DNA of 64,000 nucleotides from UBA1161 sp002311745 (GTDB lineage: Bacteria; Planctomycetota; Phycisphaerae; Tepidisphaerales; Tepidisphaeraceae), in assembly GCA_050018415.1 (NCBI GenBank), contig JBEKAB010000006.1, positions 62,001 through 126,000 of the forward strand, read 5' to 3'. The notes below the pieces were generated by a model. That model had not been told where the DNA came from. It saw only the letters and a program-made list of their open reading frames with translations, and ran no database searches. Of the stretch, positions 50,157-59,430 are shown piece by piece; position 1 is the first letter of the stretch; the number at the start of each line of letters is the position of its first letter. The translations under genes and the position numbers were made by a program.

Positions 50157-51707
50157 GTGAGTTGCATCAGCGCACACGATCCGCAGTTGGCCCGTCTGGC
50201 CAACGCGATCGCTCAACGAGTCGGACAACAACGGTTCCATGTCTGGTTCAACAATTCAACGCGATTGGACCTGAAGCAGGACGGGCTGGAGATCGCCGTT
50301 CCCAACGACTTCATCAGCGAGTGGATCGGCAAGAATTTCAGCCGGCCGATCCAGGAGGCGGCGCACGAGGTTCTGGGCTGCTCGCTGTCGGTGCGTTTCA
50401 GCGTGGTTCCGCAACTGTTCGAGGTGGGCACGCAGGAGCCGGGCGACAAACCCGCCGACGCCAAGGCGAAACACAAATCCGCGGCGCAGCCGGGCAACGG
50501 CAACGGAGAGGCCCAGGCCGCTACCGCCGTCGCCGCCGAGACCCTCAGCGCCGCCGCCGCCGCCGCCGCCACTCTGGAGAGGCTCGCGGTGATCCCCCCG
50601 CCGGCGCGGCGAGCGCCGGCCGCCGACGCCGAACCGGCCGCCGCTCAGCGCCTGCGCCTGCGCCATGACATCGAGACGTTCGTCGTCGGCCAGAGCAATC
50701 AACTGGCCTACAACGCCGCCCTTTACGTCGCCGAGTTCCCCGGGGCCCAGTACAACCCGCTGTTCATCCACGGCGGCTGCGGACTGGGCAAAACCCATCT
50801 GCTCCAGGGCTTGTGCAGGCGATTCCTCCAGCACCACCCGACCAAACGCTGGAGCTATCTGACCGGCGAAGAATTCACCAACGAATTTCTGACCGCCTTG
50901 CGCGCCAGCAAGCTCGACTCGTTCCGCCGCAAAATGCGCGACCTGGATCTGCTCATCATCGACGACGTGCACTTTCTGGGCGGCAAGAAGGCGACGCAGG
51001 AAGAGTTCCTGCACACCTTCAACGCCATCGAGGCCATGGGCCGGCAGGTGGTCATGGCCAGCGACAACCACCCCAAGATGATCGAGGAATTCGGCGAATC
51101 GCTGATCAACCGCTTCGTCAGCGGGATGGTGGTGCGGATCGATCCGCCGAATTTCATCACCCGCTGCGAAATCCTGCGCGGCCTGTCGCACCGCTCGAGC
51201 CTGGGCCTGGGCGAGGAGGTGATCGGCTGGGTGGCGCGGCGCGTCACCCAGAACGTGCGCGAGCTGGAAGGCGCCATCACGCGAATCGCGGCGCACGTGA
51301 AGCTCACCGGCGGCACGGCGGACGTGGCGATGGCGCAGGCCGCCCTGGGCGACCTGGATCGCCAACTGGTCGCGCCCGTCCGCCCCGAGTCCGTCCTGCA
51401 AAGCGTCTGCGAGTATTTCGGCCTGGAATCCAAGGACCTGATGTCCGGCCGACGCCAGCGCACCATCAGCCTGGCCCGCAGCGTGGCCATGTTCCTGGTG
51501 CGCAAGACGGCCAAATTGAGCTTCCCCGAGATCGGCATGCGCATGGGCAAGCGGAATCACAGCACGGTGATCAGCGCCTGCCGGCGGATCGAGCGGGCCG
51601 TGCAGCGCAACGAGCCGCTGGTCTGGACCAGCCACATCGGCGAGCGTCAGGAAGAGGCCAGCGAGCTGCTGCAGCGCCTCGAGGAACACAGCCGCTCACG
51701 AGCGTGA
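50157..51707 (+). CDS. dnaA: Chromosomal replication initiator protein DnaA
   Basis: Binds oriC and loads helicase. The 516-residue protein has a domain I (1-85: QRVGQQRFHVWFNNSTRLDL), an Ala-rich linker (about 95-170), an AAA+ domain with Walker A GGCGLGKTHLLQGL and Walker B LLIIDDVHFLGG, and the C-terminal DNA-binding signature MGKRNHSTVISACRRIERAV. Start GTG 50157 is preceded by GGAAGGAG. It lies at a candidate oriC without dnaN, gyrB or rpmH next to it. Confidence 0.95.
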   Translation: MSCISAHDPQLARLANAIAQRVGQQRFHVWFNNSTRLDLKQDGLEIAVPNDFISEWIGKNFSRPIQEAAHEVLGCSLSVRFSVVPQLFEVGTQEPGDKPADAKAKHKSAAQPGNGNGEAQAATAVAAETLSAAAAAAATLERLAVIPPPARRAPAADAEPAAAQRLRLRHDIETFVVGQSNQLAYNAALYVAEFPGAQYNPLFIHGGCGLGKTHLLQGLCRRFLQHHPTKRWSYLTGEEFTNEFLTALRASKLDSFRRKMRDLDLLIIDDVHFLGGKKATQEEFLHTFNAIEAMGRQVVMASDNHPKMIEEFGESLINRFVSGMVVRIDPPNFITRCEILRGLSHRSSLGLGEEVIGWVARRVTQNVRELEGAITRIAAHVKLTGGTADVAMAQAALGDLDRQLVAPVRPESVLQSVCEYFGLESKDLMSGRRQRTISLARSVAMFLVRKTAKLSFPEIGMRMGKRNHSTVISACRRIERAVQRNEPLVWTSHIGERQEEASELLQRLEEHSRSRA

Positions 51708-51800
51708 GCGGCAATGACGAATGACGAATGAAGAATGAAGAAAAGGCCAATTGTGCCGCTTCGTCATTCGTCATTCGTCATTATTCATTCGTCATTTCGT
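51691..51800. repeat. Hairpin and heptamer repeat between dnaA and the LysM gene
   Basis: GCCGCTCAC/GTGAGCGGC (51691-51699 with 51704-51712) forms a 9-bp stem across the dnaA stop codon. It is followed by tandem AATGACG units (51712-51737) and their inverted counterpart, CGTCATT units (51760-51796), which could form a large hairpin. It lies between convergent genes and may act as a bidirectional terminator. Confidence 0.6.
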
Positions 51801-52693
51801 TATTTGCTCGGCGGTTCGGGCAGCTTCAAAATCCATCCCACTTTCAGGCGGTTCTCATCCGCGCCGATCAGGGCGCGGTTCAGTTCGTACAGATTGTCCT
51901 TCATCGCCGGCTTGCCGTAGAGCTTGACGGCGATGGCTTCCAGCGAGTCGCCGGACACCACCTGGTATTGCGTGGCGGGATCGATCTTGTCGCCGCTTGA
52001 CGCGGCGGAACTGCTCTGGGCGTCGCCCAGCGGCGGAATCGTCAGGACGGTGCCGACTTTCAGGTGCTTGGGGTCGACGTTGGGGTTGGCCGCGATGATC
52101 TTGGTGTAATACTTGGAATCGCCATAGACCGCGGCGGAGATGGTCCAGAAGCTCTCGCCCGAAGCGACCACGTGGGTCCGCGGCGCGTCCTGGGCCGCGC
52201 CCGCGGCGGCCGGCGGAGTCACCAGCGAGTCATCGTCCGGACGGGTGGCCGGGGCGTTGTCGATCAGCGCCGGATGCGCCTCCGGGCCCAGCGCCGCCGG
52301 GCGACGCACGGGCGATCCGTCGACGCTGGCAATCGGCGGCGTGACGGTGCGCTGGGGCGCGGCGGCCGAGAGCTGCGTGCCGCCGCTGCGCAGCGCATCA
52401 TTCCAGTCGAACTTGGGATTGGCCGAGGCCGACGGCTGCGTGGCGGGATTGCCGCCCTCGGGCGCCGGGGACTCGGCGGGGTTGGACGGCTTGGCCGAGG
52501 CATCGCCCGTTTCCATCGAGCCGGATTCACCCTTGGGGTTTGGCGCGGCGCCGTTGTCGCTGGATGCGGTTGGGTTGGCGACGCCTGCGATCTGGCCGCT
52601 ACCGCCGCCGCGAGAAAGGACGATCAGGTAAACGGTCAGGGTAACCAGCAGGATGGCGGCGATGGTTAATCCGAATTTCACGTCCTTGCGCAT
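51800..52693 (-). CDS. LysM-domain membrane-anchored protein
   Basis: A 297-residue protein anchored by an N-terminal helix (about 8-27), with a long Pro/Ala/Ser-rich linker (30-170) and two LysM domains: THVVASGESFWTISAAVYGD near 175 and TQYQVVSGDSLEAIAVKLYG near 240. LysM binds GlcNAc-containing glycans such as peptidoglycan, so this protein probably tethers the inner membrane to the wall. ATG 52693 has AAAGGAG upstream. It closes the minus-strand secretion operon. Confidence 0.85.
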   Translation of the reverse strand: MRKDVKFGLTIAAILLVTLTVYLIVLSRGGGSGQIAGVANPTASSDNGAAPNPKGESGSMETGDASAKPSNPAESPAPEGGNPATQPSASANPKFDWNDALRSGGTQLSAAAPQRTVTPPIASVDGSPVRRPAALGPEAHPALIDNAPATRPDDDSLVTPPAAAGAAQDAPRTHVVASGESFWTISAAVYGDSKYYTKIIAANPNVDPKHLKVGTVLTIPPLGDAQSSSAASSGDKIDPATQYQVVSGDSLEAIAVKLYGKPAMKDNLYELNRALIGADENRLKVGWILKLPEPPSK

Positions 52694-52729
52694 AGGTGGG
52701 ACTCCTTTCCCGACGGATCAGCGGACTTG

Positions 52730-55700
52730 TCAGCCGGGCACGCGTTGCAATTGTCCGACGGCCGGACGCACGACGCCGGGCGCTTGTTTCTCGCGGCCCC
52801 ACAGAAGCAGGGGTGCCGCTATCGCCACCGACGAGTACGTTCCCACCAATATGCCAACCAGAAGCACGAATGTAAAGCCGTGGATACCCGGTCCGCCCAG
52901 GAAATACATGAACGAGACGGTCACGATGCTCGTCCCGCAGGTCAGGATCGTGCGCGACAGGGTCTGGTTGATGGCGTCGTTGATCACCTTGCGGTCCAGG
53001 TGGCCGTATTTGCCGCGGTTTTCGCGGATGCGGTCGAACACCACGATGGTGTCGATCATCGAATAGCTCATGATGGTGAGGATGCCGGCGACGACCGTCA
53101 GGTTGATGCGGAACGGCTCGACCTGAAGGAAGTTATGATGCCAGTAATCGGAGATGTAATGGGCAAAGCCCATCGCCGCCAGGGTGAAAACCGTGTCGTG
53201 GATCAGGGCGATCACCGTGGCCGTGCCGTATTTCAGATTACCGAACCGCGCCCAGATGTAGACCATGATGGCGGCGATGGAGAAAGTCAGGGCCAAAAAG
53301 GCGGCGCGCTGCATCTCGCCGGCCACTTGCGGGTCGAAATTGATCTCCTTTTCCAGGGAGGGGGGGCTGCTGATGGCCTGTTTGGTCAACTTCCACAGCG
53401 GCGCGGCCAAGTCATCGGACCATTTGCTTTCATCGGCGGCAAAGGAGACGGATGGGTTCCAGGCGACGATGAGGGCGAAATCGGTCGGCTTGTCCGCGCC
53501 GCCGGGGGCCTGCACGCGGTAATCGATGGCGGCGGCGCCGGCTTCGCCCGCCGAAGCCGACAGCCGCTCGCTGTCCAGGCGCTGGCGAATCTGCTCGGGC
53601 GAAAGCGGCGGTGATAGATGGCGCAGGACGATGGCCAGGCCGCCGACGTGCTCGGCGGCCACCGGCGGGGTAAAGCCGTCCACGGAAAACGCCGGATCAA
53701 TGATGGGCACGACGGTCTTCTGGCGCGCCGCCGCCAGATCCCCCTGGTACTGGTCGAACTGCGAGGCCAACTGAACGTGCAGCCGGCCCTTCATCGCCTC
53801 CAGCACCACCGGCTTGACCGCGGCGCGGTCGACGTTGGGCGTCACCACCTCGTAGTGCAGCTCATCGGTGCCGACGGCCACCACGCTGGGGCTGGGCAGC
53901 GCCTCGGGATGCTGATCGCTGGCCCGGTCGATCAATTGGCGCACGTCTTCCTGCTTCATCGGGTGGTTCAGCTCAAACTGCACGCTGGTGCCCGAGGCGA
54001 ACTCGATGTCCATCATCTGGCCCTGACGGACCTTGAGCACGAACAAGACCATGCCCGTCGTGATCATGAGGATGCTGAAGGTGTAGAAGAACGGCGCCAT
54101 GCCCATCCAATCCCATTTGGGCTTGAGCAGCCGGTCCCACTTGGGGAACGTCAGCGGGATGCTGCTCAGGTTCTTCATGCCGAACTTGTCGATCATGACC
54201 CCGAAGATCGTCTTGGTGACGTACAGAGCGGTGAAGAGGCTGGCGACGATGCCGATGATCAGCGTCAGCCCGAAGCCCTTGACCTCCTCCGAGCCGAACA
54301 AATAGAGGCACAAGGAGGTGATGATGCTGGTCATGTTGGAGTCGATGATGGCGCTGCGCGCCATGATGTAGCTGTTGCGCAAGGCCATGCGGAGGGGCAG
54401 GCCCTTGTGCTGTTCCTCGCGCAGGCGCTCGAAGATCAGGACGTTGGCGTCGACGGCGGTGCCGATAGTCAAGACGATGCCGGCGATGCTGGGCAAGGTG
54501 AAGGTGGCGCTAAACGCCGCCATGGTCCCCAGGATCAGGCCGATGTTCATCACCACGGCCAGGAAAGCGACGAAGCCCGCGACGTAGTAGTAGCTGACCA
54601 GGAAGACCGCCACCACCAGCAGCCCGAATCCGCAGGCCACCAGGCCCTTGTACAGGTTGTCGGCGCCCAAAGTCGGGCCGACCTGCTGCTCGCTGATCGG
54701 CTCGCTGGAAAGCTGAGCGGGCAAGCTGCCGGCGTTGAGCGTGTTGATCAGGTAGTCGGCATCGGCCACGGGGAAGCCCGCCCCGCCGCCCGCTTCGATG
54801 ATGCCCGAGCCACCCGTGATGGGTGATTGCAGGCTGGGGGCGCTGATCACCTTGTCATCCAGGACGATGGCCAGGCGGGATCTGGCGTCCTGGTACTCGC
54901 CCCCGCGCCGCCGCGCATACTCGTACCAATAGCTGGTCAGATCGCCGAACAATCGCTTGCCCGCGGCGTTGAACTGGAACCCGATGGCCCGCCCGCCGTT
55001 CGCGTCCGCCGTTGGATACGCGTTCTCCAGGCCCCAATCGCCGCTGGCCTTGGTCAACGACGCCTGCGGTGTCACCAGCACCGGCATGTAATACTTGCCG
55101 TTCCACTCGTGGGTTTGCTGCGGCTGGCCGGGCCTGTCGAATTCCTCCACCCGGTCCACCTCCATCCAGCGTATGGTGTCGCCCGGCTGCGGCAGCGGAC
55201 CCCTGCCTCCAGGCGCCATCCGCACGTACATCGCCTGCAAATCGGCCGGGTTGGCCGTCAGGGTGTCGGCCAGAATGTGATATTCCAACACCCCCGAACC
55301 TTGCAGCAGCCGCTTCAAATCCGCCGCCCCCGTCACCGCCAGCTTCACCGCGTCGTAATCCTTGAACTGACGCTGCATTTCCCCCATCGCCTTCAGCCGC
55401 ACCGGAAAGTCCCCAAACCTGGCGTTCAGGGCGTCCAGCTTGGCGCGGCCCAGCTTCTGCTGCGACTCGTCCTCGGAATTGGCCTGCTCCAGGATCGACT
55501 CGTACTCCGTGGCCAAGAGGTTGGTCTGTTCAATCTTGGGCTTGAGCTGCTCGTAAGAGACCGTCAGCGGCTGCAGCTTGGCCGCCAGCACTTCCAGCGG
55601 CAGATTCTGCGCATTCTTCTTCAGCACCTGAATCTGATCGAAGGTTTCGGACAACTGGGCGAACAGATTGGCCCGCGTCTGGCTGTCCATGGCCAGCTCG

Positions 55701-56161
55701 GCCAGACGCTGACGACGCGCCGGGCCGCTGGTGTGTTCCACGGCGTCGATGACCGCCACCGGACGGATGTTGGTGGCTTCCAGCGCCTGCTGCGCCGCGT
55801 CGAACGCCTTCTTGATCTTCGGCGCCTCCGCCGCCTCCGGCGTCAGCGGCATCTGAATCTCCAACCGGTCGTTGCCCTGCGGCCGCCACACCAGGTTCCG
55901 CAACCCGTTGGGGTCCACCCGCCGCTTGAGCGCCTGCATCACCTGGTTGGCCAAATCCGCCGAACGCGCACCCGCCTCGGCCTGAATCTGATAAATCAGG
56001 CTCACGCCGCCCACCATGTCGATGCCCGGCCTCAACTCCGTCTTCTGGATGAACGTGAGGTTCGGATCCGTCAATCGCGACGGATGGCGGAAGATCAGCA
56101 GCACCGACAGTACGACGGCGATGCCGATCAACGTAAAACGTCCGGAAAAGTTGGTTGGCAT
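52730..56161 (-). CDS. secDF: Fused protein translocase subunit SecDF
   Basis: A 1,143-residue fusion of SecD and SecF, the RND-type proton-driven helpers of SecYEG. The SecD half has GIDMVGGVSLIYQIQ and the P1 head domain with a coiled-coil insertion (about 150-250), then GLVACGFGLLVVAVFLVSYY and GTAVDANVLIFERLREEQ. The SecF half begins near residue 690 (IEFASGTSVQFEL) and has VFTLAAMGFAHYISDYWHHN, SYSMIDTIVVFDRIRENRGK and FVLLVGILVGTYSSVAIAAP. It lies 3 bases after yajC. Twelve transmembrane helices are expected. Confidence 0.95.
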   Translation of the reverse strand: MPTNFSGRFTLIGIAVVLSVLLIFRHPSRLTDPNLTFIQKTELRPGIDMVGGVSLIYQIQAEAGARSADLANQVMQALKRRVDPNGLRNLVWRPQGNDRLEIQMPLTPEAAEAPKIKKAFDAAQQALEATNIRPVAVIDAVEHTSGPARRQRLAELAMDSQTRANLFAQLSETFDQIQVLKKNAQNLPLEVLAAKLQPLTVSYEQLKPKIEQTNLLATEYESILEQANSEDESQQKLGRAKLDALNARFGDFPVRLKAMGEMQRQFKDYDAVKLAVTGAADLKRLLQGSGVLEYHILADTLTANPADLQAMYVRMAPGGRGPLPQPGDTIRWMEVDRVEEFDRPGQPQQTHEWNGKYYMPVLVTPQASLTKASGDWGLENAYPTADANGGRAIGFQFNAAGKRLFGDLTSYWYEYARRRGGEYQDARSRLAIVLDDKVISAPSLQSPITGGSGIIEAGGGAGFPVADADYLINTLNAGSLPAQLSSEPISEQQVGPTLGADNLYKGLVACGFGLLVVAVFLVSYYYVAGFVAFLAVVMNIGLILGTMAAFSATFTLPSIAGIVLTIGTAVDANVLIFERLREEQHKGLPLRMALRNSYIMARSAIIDSNMTSIITSLCLYLFGSEEVKGFGLTLIIGIVASLFTALYVTKTIFGVMIDKFGMKNLSSIPLTFPKWDRLLKPKWDWMGMAPFFYTFSILMITTGMVLFVLKVRQGQMMDIEFASGTSVQFELNHPMKQEDVRQLIDRASDQHPEALPSPSVVAVGTDELHYEVVTPNVDRAAVKPVVLEAMKGRLHVQLASQFDQYQGDLAAARQKTVVPIIDPAFSVDGFTPPVAAEHVGGLAIVLRHLSPPLSPEQIRQRLDSERLSASAGEAGAAAIDYRVQAPGGADKPTDFALIVAWNPSVSFAADESKWSDDLAAPLWKLTKQAISSPPSLEKEINFDPQVAGEMQRAAFLALTFSIAAIMVYIWARFGNLKYGTATVIALIHDTVFTLAAMGFAHYISDYWHHNFLQVEPFRINLTVVAGILTIMSYSMIDTIVVFDRIRENRGKYGHLDRKVINDAINQTLSRTILTCGTSIVTVSFMYFLGGPGIHGFTFVLLVGILVGTYSSVAIAAPLLLWGREKQAPGVVRPAVGQLQRVPG

Positions 56162-56164
56162 GAT

Positions 56165-56524
56165 TTACTTCGCAGGCGAGTCTTCTTCGGTCACAACCCG
56201 CTTGATGGCGTCGCGGGAAAACTTGATCTTGGTGTTGGAACTCTCATCGACCTTGAGGATCACCTCGTTCTCGCGCACGTCGATGATGCTGGCGAACATT
56301 CCGCCGGCAGTCATTACGCGGTCGCCCCGCTTGAGGTTCTTGAGCATCTGTTCGCGCTGCCGCGCCTCGGTCCGCTTGTTCCGCGATGAGCTGAGCATCA
56401 TCCACAAAAGAACGCCGATCAGGAGCGGGAAGATCCACTTCGAGGGATCGGCCCAAATGGGAGGCGGCTGGCCGCCGGAGGCCGGCTGCGTGGCAGCCTG
56501 AGCCAGAATTTGAAGGTAACTCAA
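56165..56524 (-). CDS. yajC: Preprotein translocase subunit YajC
   Basis: A 119-residue protein with one membrane helix (about 28-45: KWIFPLLIGVLLWMMLSSSR) and a soluble tail, LKRGDRVMTAGGMFASIIDV, as in YajC. It associates with SecDF. The start is a TTG at 56524 with AAGGAG upstream. The order tgt-yajC-secDF is conserved in many bacteria. Confidence 0.92.
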   Translation of the reverse strand: MSYLQILAQAATQPASGGQPPPIWADPSKWIFPLLIGVLLWMMLSSSRNKRTEARQREQMLKNLKRGDRVMTAGGMFASIIDVRENEVILKVDESSNTKIKFSRDAIKRVVTEEDSPAK

Positions 56525-56542
56525 GCCAATCTCCTTGAGCAG

Positions 56543-57694
56543 TCAATCCTCGCTCTGTTCGCCACCCGGGCCGGGGCCCAGGCGGCAGCGGGCGTCGCTG
56601 CGGCGGAACCGCTCAAAAGACCCATCGGCAATCGCTTGTCGCATGTCCGCCATCAGCCGTTGATAGAAACGGGTATTATGCACCGAAACCAGGATCGGGC
56701 CAAGCATCTCGCCCGCGAAAAAAAAGTGCCGGATGGCGCCCCGGCCAAATTGCCGGCATGCCGGGCAGTCGCACCCCGCTTCGATGGGAGCCGAATCGCG
56801 CTGGTATTGGCTGTTGCGCAGGCGCAGCGGGCCGGCGGCGGTAAACGCATAGGCGTTGCGCCCGTTGCGCGTCGGCAGGACGCAGTCGAACAGGTCCATG
56901 CCTTCGGCCACCGCCGCCACGAGGTCCCGCGGATACCCCACGCCCATGAGATACCGCGGCCGGCTCGCCGGCAATACCGCCGACATCTCCCGCACGACGC
57001 CCATCCTCGCCTCGAACCCCTCTCCCACCGCCAAGCCCCCCACCGCATAGCCGCTAAAATCCATCTTCACCAGTTCCGCCGCGCAGCGACGACGCAGCTC
57101 CAAATCCACGCCCCCCTGCACGATGCCCAATAGCGCCTGATCGCCCCGCCGCCGATGCGCTTGCAGACACTGCCGCGCCCATCGCAGCGTGCGCTCCACC
57201 GCCAGCGCGTGCGCTGCCGGTGGCGCATCGGCCGGCGGACACTGATCAAACGCCATGGCGATGTCCCCGCCCAGATCGTTCTGCACCGCCATGCTGCGAG
57301 CGGCGTCGAGAAAGACGGTGCTGCCATCCACGTGGCTCTTGAACGTAACGCCCTCGTCGCTGATCTGGTTGATGTCCGCGAGGGAAAAAACCTGGAATCC
57401 GCCGCTGTCGGTGAGGATCGGCCCATTCCAACCCATGAACCGGTGCAGCCCGCCAAGATCGGCAACCGTTTTTTCCCCGGGCCGCAGCATCAGGTGATAG
57501 GTGTTGGCCAGGATGATCTGCGTGCCGGTGGCCGCAAGTTGGTCCGGCAACAGCCCCTTGACCGAGCCTTGCGTGCCGACGGGCATGAAGGCCGGCGTGT
57601 CGAAGGTCCCGTGCCCGGTGCTCACGCGACCCACACGCGCGGCGCTGCCCGTGTCGTTTCGGAGAATCTCAAAAGCCAGCGGACCGCCGTTCAT
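56543..57694 (-). CDS. tgt: Queuine tRNA-ribosyltransferase
   Basis: Exchanges the wobble guanine of GUN anticodons for the queuosine precursor. A 383-residue TIM barrel: ILTDSGGFQVFSL holds the first catalytic aspartate, YAVGGLAVGE lies in the middle, DLFDCVLPTRNGRNA holds the nucleophile aspartate, and zinc is bound by CDCPACRQF and a later histidine (VSVHNTRFY). Length is typical. It lies 18 bases upstream of yajC. Confidence 0.96.
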   Translation of the reverse strand: MNGGPLAFEILRNDTGSAARVGRVSTGHGTFDTPAFMPVGTQGSVKGLLPDQLAATGTQIILANTYHLMLRPGEKTVADLGGLHRFMGWNGPILTDSGGFQVFSLADINQISDEGVTFKSHVDGSTVFLDAARSMAVQNDLGGDIAMAFDQCPPADAPPAAHALAVERTLRWARQCLQAHRRRGDQALLGIVQGGVDLELRRRCAAELVKMDFSGYAVGGLAVGEGFEARMGVVREMSAVLPASRPRYLMGVGYPRDLVAAVAEGMDLFDCVLPTRNGRNAYAFTAAGPLRLRNSQYQRDSAPIEAGCDCPACRQFGRGAIRHFFFAGEMLGPILVSVHNTRFYQRLMADMRQAIADGSFERFRRSDARCRLGPGPGGEQSED

Positions 57695-57727
57695 TCGATG
57701 CGTTTGTATCGCAGGGCCGCGGCGATC

Positions 57728-59416
57728 TCAATTTGGCCTGGTTGCCGGCCTTGGGGCAAAGCCGCCGCGAATGTAATCATTGACGGCCTGCGCCGTCAGG
57801 CGGTTGTCCCAATGTCCGTGACGCTGCGCGCGTGCGGCGGCCAAAAAGCCCTCCAGCGTCGCGTCCTTCAGGCCAATGGACTGGGCATAGCCGGCGATGT
57901 CCCGCGAGGGATCGACAAACGCGGCGGCGCCGCACTGGGACGTGTCCCCGGTGGCCCCTCGCCAGCCCTGGAAATCGAGCGGCGTTTTCTCGATCTGGAA
58001 CGGTTGGGCCGAGCTGGACCCATAGCGATTGCCGGAGAAACGGTAGCCGTCCCGCCAGGCGGCCAGCCAGATCAGCGGCTGATCGCCCTGCTGGAAATCG
58101 TTGTCCTGGACCAGCAGGCCGGCGGGAGCCGACGTGGTCGCCAACGCCACGCCCGTCCAGTCGTAGACGATGTTGCGGCGCACCTCGACTCGGGATGCGG
58201 GAACCGGCGCTTCGCGCAGCATCGGGCTGCAAGACAGGGCCGAGAGATTGTTGGCCGGGTCAGGTTTGTGCGCGACGATGTTGCCCTCGACCAGGACCGC
58301 CGGGCAGTTCAAGAACTCCAGGCCCTGGCCGCGCGGCTGCGAAGGCCCGATGCCGTCGCCGCCCAAAACCACGTTGTTCCGCACCACCGATGGAGCGTAG
58401 CTCACGAACGCCGCCAGCGGGTTTTTCAAAAACAGATTGTTTTCCAGCACCCCGCCCGGGCGCAGTTGGCACCCGTGGCTGGAGGCGCGGGCGATGATGT
58501 TGTTGCGGACCATGATGTTGCGCTGTTCCCCCGGCTGGCCGTGCTGCAAATACAGGTTGTGGTTGAAGATCGTCCTGCCCGCATTGGGAACGGCATCGTT
58601 CCAGCCGTTGTGATCGAACAGGTTTTCCTCGATCAGCACGTGCTCGAACCGGTCCAGATAGATGCCCTGCGAATGCCCATCGAGGCCGTAGCTGTCGCAC
58701 ACCACGCAGCGGCGCAGAACCAGCCCGTGGAACAGCGCGGCGTCGCCCTGCAGCATCAGGTTGTTGCCGAAATAGCGGAAGCGGCAATCCTCGATCCACA
58801 GGAATCTGCCGCCGCTGTTCATGTACAGGCCGTCGCCCTGGCGGCTGTCGGATCGGCCCGGCGCGAACGACGCCAGCGTCGGGTCGCGCCGGTCGGCGTA
58901 AAAATCGAGGTCCTGCAACACGAGGAAATGCGGCTGCACCGGCCCGCCCAGGGAAAACCTGACGGCCAACACCGGCCGCGGCTGACGCGGGTCGCCGTAG
59001 GCGCCGATGATCATCGGCTCGGCCACGCTGCGCCCGCCGCTCCCAAACGGCTCGTTCAGATTCTCCGCGGCAAACACGTCCCCACGCTTCAGCAGCAGAC
59101 GGTCCGGAGACCCGTTGCGCAAAAGCGCCAGCGCCCTTTTCAGCGACCGCACCGGCTTGGTGGCGCCGTCGTTGAGATCGCTGCCCTCGGAGGCGCTCAT
59201 GAAAATGATCTGCTGGCCCTCGCCCTTGGGAAAATAGGTGAAGCCGTATTTGTCGCGTTCGAACAGGGCCATCCACTGGACGGCCGCGTTGGGCTCAAAG
59301 CGGATTTCGACGGCCTGTGGGGCGGGCTGCGTCTGCGCCGCCTCCTGCGTCTGCGCCCAGGCACAAGACGCAAACAGACACACCGCCGCGATGATGCCGT
59401 GCAGCTTCAGAAGCAT
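57728..59416 (-). CDS. Exported right-handed parallel beta-helix protein
   Basis: A 562-residue protein with a signal peptide (MLLKLHGIIAAVCLFASCAW then AQ). Residues about 90-500 form a parallel beta-helix with stacked NNxF and NxI steps: IEENLFDHNGWNDAVPNAGR, IMVRNNIIARASSHG, LENNLFLKNPLAAFVSY and VRRNIVYDWTGVALATT. Such folds occur in pectate lyases and other polysaccharide-acting proteins; no catalytic set is identified. ATG 59416 avoids overlap with the S1-domain gene. It lies between tgt and the S1-domain gene. Confidence 0.82.
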   Translation of the reverse strand: MLLKLHGIIAAVCLFASCAWAQTQEAAQTQPAPQAVEIRFEPNAAVQWMALFERDKYGFTYFPKGEGQQIIFMSASEGSDLNDGATKPVRSLKRALALLRNGSPDRLLLKRGDVFAAENLNEPFGSGGRSVAEPMIIGAYGDPRQPRPVLAVRFSLGGPVQPHFLVLQDLDFYADRRDPTLASFAPGRSDSRQGDGLYMNSGGRFLWIEDCRFRYFGNNLMLQGDAALFHGLVLRRCVVCDSYGLDGHSQGIYLDRFEHVLIEENLFDHNGWNDAVPNAGRTIFNHNLYLQHGQPGEQRNIMVRNNIIARASSHGCQLRPGGVLENNLFLKNPLAAFVSYAPSVVRNNVVLGGDGIGPSQPRGQGLEFLNCPAVLVEGNIVAHKPDPANNLSALSCSPMLREAPVPASRVEVRRNIVYDWTGVALATTSAPAGLLVQDNDFQQGDQPLIWLAAWRDGYRFSGNRYGSSSAQPFQIEKTPLDFQGWRGATGDTSQCGAAAFVDPSRDIAGYAQSIGLKDATLEGFLAAARAQRHGHWDNRLTAQAVNDYIRGGFAPRPATRPN

Positions 59417-59430
59417 TATTCGCCGAGCAT